This document shows positions 1 through 7,764 of a DNA stretch of 36,660 nt, in pieces. A program made the position numbers and the translations under genes. Positions within the stretch are counted from its first letter, which is position 1. Each line of letters starts with the position of its first letter. Source of the DNA: a virus; the IMG/VR virus record IMGVR_UViG_3300046517_000382, positions 1 through 36,660 of that record. One strand, 5' to 3'. The notes beneath the pieces are model-generated. The model was not told where the DNA came from and ran no database searches. It was given only the letters and a program-made list of their open reading frames with translations.

Positions 1-199
1 GCTGCAACGCATCGTCAAAATAGCCGCCAGTGGATTTTCCCGGCTCGGTGACCGTGTGCGACAGGACCGACAGCAGGTATGCGCGCTTGATGTGGTCGTT
101 CTCATCCGGCGACTGCATCGGCGGTATCAGGGCTGAAAAAATGCTGCCGAGAATGACTATCGTGAAAAAGGTCAGCGCGGCGGGGGACAATCGCTTCAT
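1..199 (-). CDS. DUF2142-like membrane protein, N-terminal part only
   Basis: Partial gene reading leftward off the window edge; the ATG is at 197-199 and 66 codons are visible. The protein begins MKRLSPAALTFFTIVILGS, one strong membrane segment, followed by a P-x-x-SPDENDHIKRAY motif. That short acidic motif after the first helix is typical of the DUF2142 family of predicted multi-spanning membrane proteins, often in surface-polysaccharide loci. Function beyond membrane location is not known. It points away from the prophage and is probably host chromosome. Confidence 0.7.
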   Translation of the reverse strand, partial: MKRLSPAALTFFTIVILGSIFSALIPPMQSPDENDHIKRAYLLSVLSHTVTEPGKSTGGYFDDALQ

Positions 200-279
200 G
201 CGGCTCTCGTAATATGATTTTGCCGGGATGATATCAGCGTTGGCGGCAGAGGTCTCGGGACAGCGGATAGAATGCCAGC

Positions 280-507
280 ATGGACGACGATGCTGAAAAC
301 GCCACTGAATACCTGCTTGAGCGCGCTGCGATCATGGAGATTGATGGTGGCCTGAAACGGTATGACGCCGAGTTTTACGCTGTCGTGGCGACGTGGCGAT
401 TCTGCCGGCGCACGGGCGCACGGGAACCATCGGCGCTGAGCTACAAATACCGTAGCCGCGGCTTTACGGGCGATGAGCCGAGAGAACCTGTCGAGAATCA
501 GGAATAG
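280..507 (+). CDS. small hypothetical protein, probably host
   Basis: 75 codons from ATG 280 to TAG 505. The sequence is acidic at the start (MDDDAENATEY) and basic later (CRRTGAREP). I do not recognise a family. It lies divergently from the DUF2142 gene and ends just before the first copy of the integrase-linked repeat, so it may be the last host gene before the prophage. No strong ribosome binding site is visible, which lowers confidence that it is translated. Confidence 0.5.
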   Translation: MDDDAENATEYLLERAAIMEIDGGLKRYDAEFYAVVATWRFCRRTGAREPSALSYKYRSRGFTGDEPREPVENQE

Positions 508-770
508 TCTCGGTGCTTAAAAAGTGCTTATGAACCCGCCAGATTCACTACAGTAAGCCGTGTTCGACCGACTCGGGATCGGTCTTCATACTTTCTTCTC
601 TTCCCCGTCTGGCAATGCTTTCAGCCGGTTGTTCATTGCCTGCATTGGACTTCAGCCTCTTTTGTTGGTCGTTATTCAGTGACGTTTCGTAACGTTCAGA
701 CTACATTCTAGTGCTTATTTTCGGAGTCGGTGCTAAATTCGGTGCTAAATTTTTGTCCATAAGCACCGAG
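508..770. repeat. integrase arm-type repeats, likely att region
   Basis: The core GTGCTTA occurs at 513-519, 524-530, 711-717 and, inverted, 760-766. The related CGGTGCTAAAT is perfectly repeated at 728-738 and 740-750. The best pair, CTCGGTGCTTA at 509-519 and its inverted match at 758-770, brackets the block. Clustered short repeats beside a tyrosine integrase gene are typical of arm-binding sites. The middle (531-710) has a weak GACCGA/TCGGTC hairpin near 567-583 and no gene. No tRNA or other core attachment site is recognisable. Confidence 0.5.
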
Positions 771-780
771 GATATGCCCC

Positions 781-1839
781 ATGGGAACAATCACCCCGCG
801 CTCCACAAAAAGCGGCTTAGTGTACACCGCGCAAATCAGGATCAAGCGTGGCGGCAAGGTCGTGCATAGCGAGTCAAAGACCTTCGAGCGGAAGGCAATA
901 GCGCAGAAATGGATGACGATGCGCGAGGCTGAATTGCATCGTCCTGGCGCCCTGAACATGGGCCCTGATCCCAAGCTGTCCGAGGTCGTGAATAAGTATC
1001 TGGAGGAATCCACGGGCCATGTCGGTAAGACGAAGCGCCGGATACTGGAGACGATCGCGGCTTCAGATGTCGGCGAACTGAAGTGCAGTGCAGTGACCAG
1101 CGTTGCACTGGTGGACTGGGTGAATACGCTCAACTGCAAGCCGCCAACAAAGCGGACCTACATATCGCACCTGTCTCCGGTCTTCAGGGTAGCTCAGGCG
1201 GCCTGGGGTTATCCGTTGCATAAGCAGCAGATGGAAGACGCCGCGGTGGTTTTGAAGAAGCTGGGATCTACTGCCAAATCTGCGGAAAGGAACCGGCGTC
1301 CTTCTCTGGAAGAACTGGAAAAGATCCTGAGCTACTTCAGGGAAGTGGAAGCGAGGCAACCTGGAGGGGTGCCTATGGTCGCGCTGATCGTGTTTTCGAT
1401 CTTCAGCGGCCGGCGGCAGGGAGAGACGTGCAGAATACTGTGGAAAGATGTAGAGCCGGGTCGTGTGCTCGTTCGGCAGATGAAAAACCCCGAAAAGAAG
1501 CTGACGAACAACGTCTATTGCGACCTCACGCCAGAAGCTCAGCGGATCATTGATGCACAGCCCAGGAAGGACGAGCGCATATTCCCGTACAACGCGCCGT
1601 CAGTGTCAACGATATTTGCGAGGGCATGCAGGTTTCTGGAGATTGGCGACTTGAGATTCCATGACCTACGACATGAGGCCGCAAGCCGTTTGTTCGAGAT
1701 GGGCTTGACGATACCCCACGTCGCCGCGGTGACAGGGCATGCCACATGGCAAAGCCTTCAGCGATATACCCATGTTCGGCAGACGGGGGACAAGTACAAA
1801 GACTGGAAGTGGCTCGATTTTGTCACGCATGGGACGTAA
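781..1839 (+). CDS. int: tyrosine-family phage integrase
   Basis: 352 aa site-specific recombinase that should integrate and excise the prophage. The catalytic domain shows the arginine motif in FSGRRQGE (about residue 217), HDLRHEAASR (His-x-x-Arg, about 295-300), GHATWQS, and the nucleophile Tyr in LQRYTHVR near residue 331. The N-terminal half has a basic start suited to arm-site binding. ATG 781 is preceded by GAGGA at 768-772; an out-of-frame ATG at 774 can be ignored. Its 3' end overlaps the convergent PrtN-like gene by 17 nt. Confidence 0.95.
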   Translation: MGTITPRSTKSGLVYTAQIRIKRGGKVVHSESKTFERKAIAQKWMTMREAELHRPGALNMGPDPKLSEVVNKYLEESTGHVGKTKRRILETIAASDVGELKCSAVTSVALVDWVNTLNCKPPTKRTYISHLSPVFRVAQAAWGYPLHKQQMEDAAVVLKKLGSTAKSAERNRRPSLEELEKILSYFREVEARQPGGVPMVALIVFSIFSGRRQGETCRILWKDVEPGRVLVRQMKNPEKKLTNNVYCDLTPEAQRIIDAQPRKDERIFPYNAPSVSTIFARACRFLEIGDLRFHDLRHEAASRLFEMGLTIPHVAAVTGHATWQSLQRYTHVRQTGDKYKDWKWLDFVTHGT

Positions 1840-2089
1840 GCATAGCGCGCTCGCGAACGGCTGCCGAACGCCTGGATTCGAGGTATTCGGCGAGGTCTTC
1901 TACATGCACGAACATGGCGGCCTTTTGTGACCGGTCAGCCCGGACAATCGGGAATCCCAGGTCATTCGCACGCGCGCGCCGGTTAAACGTGTCCTCGGAA
2001 AGGTGCGGAAAGAAGTTCAGCCGTACCGTTTCGATGGGTAGCAAAGGCGCATTGAACTGTGCTTCAAGTCGCTTCAGAGTCGAGTTCAT
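1823..2089 (-). CDS. PrtN-family regulator, probable excisionase role
   Basis: 88 aa. The pattern PIETVRLNFFPHLSEDTFNR, then LGFPIVRADRSQKA and VHVEDLAEYLESRR matches the pyocin activator PrtN family, small winged-helix-like DNA binders. Phage members are commonly the last gene of the leftward operon next to the integrase, the place of xis in lambda. An excisionase or directionality role is inferred from position; an activator role as for Pseudomonas PrtN is the alternative. It is convergent with and overlaps int. Confidence 0.8.
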   Translation of the reverse strand: MNSTLKRLEAQFNAPLLPIETVRLNFFPHLSEDTFNRRARANDLGFPIVRADRSQKAAMFVHVEDLAEYLESRRSAAVRERAMLTSHA

Positions 2090-2141
2090 TTCACACCCCA
2101 GTCTCTACGAGTGGTAGTCAAGATTCGTTGTATTGCGTCAG

Positions 2142-2720
2142 TCACTGCGGGTCCTGATGAGGGGGAGTCGGAAGCGGCATCCAATGCGATGCGCGCAGTC
2201 CCAGTCCCGGAACACTGAACGTCGGATGCCTAGCGACATGGCCGAAATATCCGCCGAGTACCCGTCCGTTTAAATAAGCGAAAGTTGGGCTCGCGCTGCT
2301 GACCACGAACGCGACGCTTTGCCCTTCATCCGGCATCCGCTCATCGACGCTGATCCATCCCGGCTGCGCATCGACGGCTGGCGCTACAGTGGCGATCTGC
2401 GCTTCGAGTTCGGCGAGGCGGGCGGTAAGCCGTTCGTTTTCCTCGGTCAGCATCGCATTTGCCTGTCGCTCAGACGTGAGCACTTCCGGCGACGACTCGG
2501 CGCGCGCCTTCTCTGCCAACTCTTGACGAATCGACGCGTCACGGATCGTTGCATCGGCGAGGCATCGGGCAGCATTGGCCTGCTTCCGCATTGTCGCTTC
2601 CAACTCGGCTATACGGGCAGATTGCTGCTCGATCAGGTCGGCGGCGTCTTCGCAATCTTTCCAGTGCGATTCCCCGGCTCCATGATCGGATCGCAGGCGC
2701 TTAATCAGGTCATCACTCAT
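2142..2720 (-). CDS. DUF551-domain phage protein with coiled coil
   Basis: 192 aa. The N-terminal two thirds (about residues 25-115) is a predicted coiled coil rich in Ala, Glu and Arg. The C-terminal part begins GWISVDERMPDEGQSV and ends HWMPLPTPP, the hallmark of DUF551, a small domain common in phage accessory regions with no known function. The start overlaps the stop of the upstream gene (ATGA, 2717-2720), so the two are translationally coupled. Confidence 0.8.
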   Translation of the reverse strand: MSDDLIKRLRSDHGAGESHWKDCEDAADLIEQQSARIAELEATMRKQANAARCLADATIRDASIRQELAEKARAESSPEVLTSERQANAMLTEENERLTARLAELEAQIATVAPAVDAQPGWISVDERMPDEGQSVAFVVSSASPTFAYLNGRVLGGYFGHVARHPTFSVPGLGLRASHWMPLPTPPHQDPQ

Positions 2721-3523
2721 TTCGTCTCTCCGCTTGCGGATTGAACGGTGGTCAGGGCGCGGAGCATCTTATCCGCAGCGTCGATAATTTCCCCCGCGCG
2801 CACGTTGCCTTCATCAATAGAGCCGGTAGCATCGGTAACACCATTGCTAAAATCACCGTGAACCTTGCACATTTCGACAAGTGCTCGAAGTGCCGCAACC
2901 TGTCCATCTGTGATGGCTGTCTGTGCTGGCGTGCCGGCTGATCGGACCAACAAACGTCCGCATGTTGGCGTTTTGCATACGCCGCCTGGGATGCACTGCG
3001 GGCACGGGTCCTCCGCACCCTGCGCCACATTGGCGGCGGGTGATGCGGTGTGGCCCTCCATGAGATCGTTGATAGCCATCACGAGGGATGACCAGTTTCG
3101 CTGGCGATCATCCGTAATGCCTAACGCTTCAAAGCACCTGTCGAAGCCTGCTTGCTGCCGGTCGAACACTTCGTTTATCAACGCCCCGCGCTCGTCCTGC
3201 TCGACCGATGGCGCAGGCTTGCTTGCTTCAGTGACGAGAGGGGCGGCGAGAAGCGCACGAATCTCTTTGTCTGTCTGCAATCGAATGGCGGGATCGGTGA
3301 TGTGCTTGGTAGCAACCAAGACGATTGCATCTGCCACCGCCTCTTGCTTGTCGATAGCGGCAGGCTGGCGGGCGAGCAACGCGCGGGCGAACAGAAGAAG
3401 GTTGCGCTCAGAGAATAGGCGTCGCCCGCTCATGGCGCGGCCAGAATCGTTGTCGTCGGCAATGGCGAAAATCTCTTCATCAGTCAGCATATCTGCTCCG
3501 AGCTTGCTGGTAGTGGCGGTCAT
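2717..3523 (-). CDS. hypothetical phage protein with Cys cluster
   Basis: 268 aa from ATG 3523, chosen over the TTG at 3544 because GGAGG lies six bases upstream and the ATG overlaps the preceding stop. The N-terminal part has a helical TDEEIFAIADDND and RNLLLFARALLAR pattern often seen in accessory phage proteins. A short cysteine group (CPQCIPGGVCKTPTC, near residue 180) could bind a metal. No function can be assigned. It belongs to the coupled leftward operon. Confidence 0.7.
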   Translation of the reverse strand: MTATTSKLGADMLTDEEIFAIADDNDSGRAMSGRRLFSERNLLLFARALLARQPAAIDKQEAVADAIVLVATKHITDPAIRLQTDKEIRALLAAPLVTEASKPAPSVEQDERGALINEVFDRQQAGFDRCFEALGITDDRQRNWSSLVMAINDLMEGHTASPAANVAQGAEDPCPQCIPGGVCKTPTCGRLLVRSAGTPAQTAITDGQVAALRALVEMCKVHGDFSNGVTDATGSIDEGNVRAGEIIDAADKMLRALTTVQSASGETK

Positions 3524-3843
3524 GCCGGCCTCCGCGAATGCCAAGCCGTCGTTTCGGGCGTCATGATCGAGAACGAATGCTGGCAGCAGCGCTCCATGAT
3601 CTTCATCGCCAAATCCTCTGCATTAGCCCGAATCTCAGTCGGCTCAGATGGGAAACGCGGATAGTTAATCAGTCCGATCACAGCGCCGGATTCTTCGCCA
3701 CCCGTATAGATGTAGGTCGTCGGCTCGACGGTGACGCACAGGCCGATTTCCATACAATGTTCACGACAAACCTGCTTGATGGTTTGGAAGTCGCCAGCGA
3801 TGTAGATACGAGCGAAGTAGGTTGGGCATTGTTCGATTTTCAT
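3520..3843 (-). CDS. hypothetical phage protein
   Basis: 107 aa from ATG 3843, beginning MKIEQCPTYFARIYIAGD. This start overlaps the stop of the PAPS-reductase-like gene by 4 nt. Longer upstream extensions would run back through that gene and are unlikely. The C-terminal part (LAMKIMERCCQHSFSIMTPE) looks helical. Similar short proteins starting with an ARIYIAGD-like strand occur in phage accessory clusters, but I know no function. Confidence 0.65.
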   Translation of the reverse strand: MKIEQCPTYFARIYIAGDFQTIKQVCREHCMEIGLCVTVEPTTYIYTGGEESGAVIGLINYPRFPSEPTEIRANAEDLAMKIMERCCQHSFSIMTPETTAWHSRRPA

Positions 3844-4817
3844 TCGCAGAGTCCGTAGATAGATGTGCAGAGAGGTGCATCGGCTTGCTCGCCGTCCACA
3901 CGGAACATGTCGTACTGGCGGCCGCCGCGGCCTGTCTTCGCCCATTCGATCGCTTGCCATACGCCGTGCGTCGCAAGCGAAATGTCGGCGCTGTCCGAGG
4001 TTTGCTGCGGGCCAGCCAATTGCGCCGTCGCGAAGAAGGTCGCCATATCTCGCTTGCTGGCCTCGCCGACGATAAATTCCCACTCAGCAACGCGGTCAAT
4101 CTCTTCGGGAAAACGCAGGCCGATCTCAAGTAGTTCGTCCTTGCGTGCATGGATACACGGCATGCAGCCGACACGGCCCATCCCCTGCTGATAGAGCGGA
4201 TTCGGCTTGATGCCGTGCTTACGGTGCATGGCGAATACGTCATCAACCGTCCATTGAAGGATCGGGCGAAAGTTCCAAAGCTCAGCGCCGGTGTGGGCGT
4301 CGATTTCCTTGCACTCGTTTTCCGGCAGATTGCGGCGATTCTCGCTCTCGTCGGCCCGCACGCCCTGCCAGCTAATGACGTCGGCTCCCGAATCCAGTAG
4401 CGGGCGCTGAACCTGCGCGATGATCGGATTGCGCTTCAGTTCTTCAGAGCAGAAACGGGCTTTCGTCGAAGGGAATCGACCTTTCCAGATGCACAGGTCG
4501 AGAAACGGATTGCCGGTCGGCTTCATAACCGCCAGCGCGCGCAGCACCTTCTCTTCTGCGATACCCTGCTCACGCCACTTCTCGGCGATGAATGCCGCTT
4601 TGGCCTCAATCCGGCGCGAGAAGTCAGCCTTGATCGTTCGAATTGGGAATACGTTGTCATTCAGGTATTGAACGTATTCGATCGTCTGCGGATGTTCATG
4701 CCCGGTGTCAGCGAAGACGGCCGATAGATTTTCGGCTCCGCGCTCGATCGCGAGCAGCAGCAACGCCGTTGAGTCCTTTCCGCCAGACACGGAAACGATG
4801 TTGTGCTCGGCGCTCAC
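3840..4817 (-). CDS. phosphoadenosine phosphosulfate reductase-like protein
   Basis: 325 aa. The N-terminus carries the PP-loop SVSGGKDSTALLLLA (residues 8-22), which binds the adenosine phosphate group in ATP pyrophosphatase and PAPS reductase proteins. FADTGHEHPQT and the CSEELKRNP segment fit the PAPS-reductase/DndC branch. GCMPCIHARKDEL near residue 210 could hold a metal or Fe-S centre. The start is GTG with AGGAGG just upstream. Phage members are widespread and their substrate is unsettled; nucleotide or DNA/RNA sulfur chemistry is possible. There are no dnd partners here. Confidence 0.85.
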   Translation of the reverse strand: MSAEHNIVSVSGGKDSTALLLLAIERGAENLSAVFADTGHEHPQTIEYVQYLNDNVFPIRTIKADFSRRIEAKAAFIAEKWREQGIAEEKVLRALAVMKPTGNPFLDLCIWKGRFPSTKARFCSEELKRNPIIAQVQRPLLDSGADVISWQGVRADESENRRNLPENECKEIDAHTGAELWNFRPILQWTVDDVFAMHRKHGIKPNPLYQQGMGRVGCMPCIHARKDELLEIGLRFPEEIDRVAEWEFIVGEASKRDMATFFATAQLAGPQQTSDSADISLATHGVWQAIEWAKTGRGGRQYDMFRVDGEQADAPLCTSIYGLCE

Positions 4818-4881
4818 AAATCGCCCTCCTGTTCCCCGTTAGCTGCGCCTGTATTCATGGTGGTCATAATTGGTCTCGGGA

Positions 4882-5307
4882 TTAGGCGGCGAACAGGTCG
4901 CCAATTGCTTTTCGAGCGCGGCGCGTCTGTTTTGCGGTTTCGGCGTGGTGCTCTGCGTCATATGCAAGGTGGCAGCGCTGGCAAAGCGCCTTCAGGTTGC
5001 TGTCGTCGCAGTTCTCAGGCACGTGGTCCATGTGAGCAATCGTCAGTACGACGCGGGTCCACTTATTGCCGCAGTATTCCGACGCCTTGCAGCGTCCGAG
5101 CAAGCGCCCGTCGTCAGCCGCATAGACCTCGCCGTTGCCATCGAATCGCTGAAACGTGCCGGCGTCCTTGTCGATGCCGCGAATGATCATGTCTCCGTTT
5201 GGAACATGGCACTGCTCGCAGCAGTCGCCAGCACGTGCCAGGATGCGAGCGCGGATCTCTTTCCAGTTCGCCGGATACCGGCCGCGGTTCTCGGGCTTAA
5301 TCGGCAT
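4882..5307 (-). CDS. HNH endonuclease
   Basis: 141 aa. Zinc-binding pairs CCEQC (about 28-32) and CQRC (about 115-118) flank the nuclease core TIAHMDHVPENCDDSNLKAL, the beta-beta-alpha-metal HNH fold with the H-x-D-H catalytic pattern. GAGGCG lies just upstream of the ATG. A gap of 64 nt separates it from the PAPS-reductase-like gene downstream. Phage HNH proteins act in packaging, DNA defence or homing; the location in the early operon argues against a packaging role here. The 118 nt before it (5308-5425) hold no gene I can support. Confidence 0.85.
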   Translation of the reverse strand: MPIKPENRGRYPANWKEIRARILARAGDCCEQCHVPNGDMIIRGIDKDAGTFQRFDGNGEVYAADDGRLLGRCKASEYCGNKWTRVVLTIAHMDHVPENCDDSNLKALCQRCHLAYDAEHHAETAKQTRRARKAIGDLFAA

Positions 5308-5425
5308 ACTCGCCTCAATAGAATGGTTTCAGGTTTATTCGAAAAAGAGCGGCCGACCTGCACCGCTAAGCACGCCCCATGGACCGGGGACCGACAAGCC
5401 CATGGATTTACGAGAGGGGCACTTT

Positions 5426-5758
5426 CTAGGCCGCCGGCTTCCTCACCAGCCGGTAACCGAGCTTGTTGGCGGCGCTTTTGAGCAGGCGCAACACGTCGCC
5501 GGTTTCATCGGTCCCGCGCGTCCACGGCTGGGCGTCGATGTGCTTGAACGCCGTGTAGCCGTCGAGCATGGCTAGAGTTTGGTTGTCAGCGTGACAGCAC
5601 TCGACAACCTGTCCATAGCCGCCTACCGACGCCATGTCTTTTCGCTCGCGGGAGTTTGCGTAGCTCATCGCCCGGCTAATCTTGCGACCGAGTTCCGGGT
5701 CGTTCTCCCACTGATACGCCATGTCATTGCTGAGCATTACGACTGTTCGGTATCCCAT
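5426..5758 (-). CDS. hypothetical phage protein
   Basis: 110 aa from ATG 5758, with GAGG seven bases upstream inside the end of the preceding gene; a start at 5788 would overlap that gene needlessly. The sequence begins MGYRTVVMLSNDMAYQWEND and ends LVRKPAA. It appears soluble, with a Gly-Gly-Tyr-Gly-Gln patch followed by VECCHADNQT. I recognise this as a type found in phage early regions but know no function. Confidence 0.65.
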   Translation of the reverse strand: MGYRTVVMLSNDMAYQWENDPELGRKISRAMSYANSRERKDMASVGGYGQVVECCHADNQTLAMLDGYTAFKHIDAQPWTRGTDETGDVLRLLKSAANKLGYRLVRKPAA

Positions 5759-5766
5759 TGCGCACC

Positions 5767-6051
5767 TCAGACGAACATCGCCAGGCAATCAAGCCCGGCG
5801 TCGTAACGGATGCCGCACCGCGCAAGGTCGCGCACCTGATCGTCAGTAATGACTGTCATCAGTTCATCAATGTCAATGTCGAGAAATATTTCATCGTGCT
5901 CGGCTGCGCTCACCATGTCGCGGTTGTGCGGCTGCAACTGGTTTAGCAGGATGAACGCATGCAGATCTGGGCGACTGCTTAACTTGATTTCGATGCAATC
6001 GAAATTGCCGTACTCGTCTTCGTGCTTTTCGAACAGTTCGTGAAGGCTCAT
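5767..6051 (-). CDS. acidic hypothetical phage protein
   Basis: 94 aa, strongly acidic. FILLNQLQPHNRDMVSAAEHDEIFLDIDID and the closing LARCGIRYD ... LAMFV form a pattern shared by many small phage early proteins. No function is known to me. GAGGTAACG precedes the ATG. It lies between the YqaJ exonuclease gene and the 110-aa gene on the same strand; the 102 nt upstream (6052-6153) are empty. Confidence 0.7.
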   Translation of the reverse strand: MSLHELFEKHEDEYGNFDCIEIKLSSRPDLHAFILLNQLQPHNRDMVSAAEHDEIFLDIDIDELMTVITDDQVRDLARCGIRYDAGLDCLAMFV

Positions 6052-6153
6052 CGTTACCTCTGAATGATGTTTGGGCGCACCACGTCGCCAATCTGCGGGA
6101 GATTCGCGCCGGGTGTTCCGGCTTCATCCCATGGGCGAGTGGTGCGTGGAGGG

Positions 6154-7764
6154 TTAAGCGGCTTGCTTATGCAGTGCCGCTTCAATGTGGCGCATCAGTG
6201 CAGCGCAGATCGGCTCGAAATCCGACTCGTGATAGAGCTTCGCGGCCTTGTCAGTTGCGGCATGTTTGAAACCCAGCGTTGCCAGGCCTTCAGCCGTCAG
6301 TGCGATCGGCGCGAGCCTTTCGTTGATTTGGCCCAAGCGCAGCGTCGGAGGGCTCGTCGGGGCGACGCGAGGTGCCGGACGTGCAATCTGCGGAATGTTC
6401 AGCTCGCGCGGCTGCTCGACAGCCTTCGACGATGCCTGTGCTGCCTGCACTGCGGCTTGCGCTGCCTTCTCCGCTTCAGCCTGCTTGTGCTGCTCGATCC
6501 GCGTCGTGACGGCCAACTGGAAGTCTTCAGTCGGCTTCTGGATCAGCGTCTGCAGATCGCGGAACAGAAATGCATGCTCGCCGTGCGGCTTGTACCGGTC
6601 CAGCTTAGCGCGCAGATCCTTCGCTGCCGCATCCGCCGCGATCTTGCCGTTAGCCAACGCCGTGTCGAGCTTGTCGTATAGGCTGGCGATCGTCTTCAGG
6701 CCTTTGATCGCGCCAACAAAGTCGGGCGCCGGCACAACGATGCTGACGTCGCCCAGTTCGGCATTCAGCGCCGCGACGTGATCCGCGTACTTCTGGCGAC
6801 GTTCGGCGACGGCGTTTTCCTTGATCTGCTTCTTCCGCTGCTCGACCAAGCTGTTCAACGCGAGACGCTTCACCCGCAACTGTTCCCGGATATGATCGAC
6901 CGTGCGCATCAGTTCGTCGATGCTGGCCGTCTGCGCAATGGCTGCATTCTTGGCGACTTCGAGATTGTCCTCGGCTTCCTTGCAGAATTTGACCGTCGCG
7001 TCGGCCTGAACAAAATCCTCGTCGGTCTTCAGGTCGGTCTTGATGTTCGCAATGAAAGTCTCAGCCGCAGACCGGAACGCCGGCAGGTTGCTCGCGATGA
7101 CTTCGCCGCGGATCTGTACGGCGAGCGCCGGGAGAGCCATGATTGCTTCGGCCTTGGGCTTCTCGGGGATTGCGGCGGGAACGTATTCGGCCAAATCCTT
7201 TTCGAACTGCGCCCAGGCGTCGATAACTTGCTGGCGCAACTCCGGGTCCGACTCATACCAGAAGTGCATCTCCTCCAGCAGGTTGCCGTCAGCGTCCCAT
7301 CGCGTCGCCTGGAAAAGCGTTCGCGTCGCGCCAGATACTTCGGACTGGTGTTCCATCTGGACGCGGTAGTAGATCGGGAGTTCGGCGGCGCACGTAGCCG
7401 CCCGAATCTCATCATTCAGGGACTTGTGCTCCCACTGGACATCTTCGCCCATCGTCAAGCCGTCCAGCGACGCGGCCATCTTGCCGCGCGTCACTGAAGC
7501 GGGATATAGATCGGTGCCGATGATTTCCTCGGCGAGGGGCCGCGCCAAAGCCTCAAATCGATGCCCGTCGTCGAACAGGCGCTGCGTGTGCTGGTCTACT
7601 TCCGGCGCGATGCCAGTGGCTTTCTCATGCAGCAACTCGGAGCGCTTTTTGTACGGCGACACGCCCATCATTGCTGGTGCATCACTCGCGTTCCAATAGT
7701 TCGCTCGATGGGCCAACCAGGCCGCGCTTCCCTGTTCCAGGGAGTGAATTACTCGTTCACTCAT
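6154..7764 (-). CDS. YqaJ-family viral exonuclease with long C-terminal extension
   Basis: 536 aa. Residues 1 to about 210 are a YqaJ/lambda-exonuclease fold: GSAAWLAHRANYWNASDAP, then the PD-(D/E)XK core LDG followed by WEHKS (Glu-x-Lys, about residue 113), and QMEHQ. This enzyme would resect double-stranded ends for phage recombination. The remaining 300 residues are mostly helical and coiled-coil (about 220-420), then a Pro/Ala-rich hinge and a C-terminal helical tail; YqaJ proteins are usually near 200-330 aa. It overlaps the next upstream gene by 8 nt, which fits an exonuclease-annealase pair. Confidence 0.85.
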   Translation of the reverse strand: MSERVIHSLEQGSAAWLAHRANYWNASDAPAMMGVSPYKKRSELLHEKATGIAPEVDQHTQRLFDDGHRFEALARPLAEEIIGTDLYPASVTRGKMAASLDGLTMGEDVQWEHKSLNDEIRAATCAAELPIYYRVQMEHQSEVSGATRTLFQATRWDADGNLLEEMHFWYESDPELRQQVIDAWAQFEKDLAEYVPAAIPEKPKAEAIMALPALAVQIRGEVIASNLPAFRSAAETFIANIKTDLKTDEDFVQADATVKFCKEAEDNLEVAKNAAIAQTASIDELMRTVDHIREQLRVKRLALNSLVEQRKKQIKENAVAERRQKYADHVAALNAELGDVSIVVPAPDFVGAIKGLKTIASLYDKLDTALANGKIAADAAAKDLRAKLDRYKPHGEHAFLFRDLQTLIQKPTEDFQLAVTTRIEQHKQAEAEKAAQAAVQAAQASSKAVEQPRELNIPQIARPAPRVAPTSPPTLRLGQINERLAPIALTAEGLATLGFKHAATDKAAKLYHESDFEPICAALMRHIEAALHKQAA

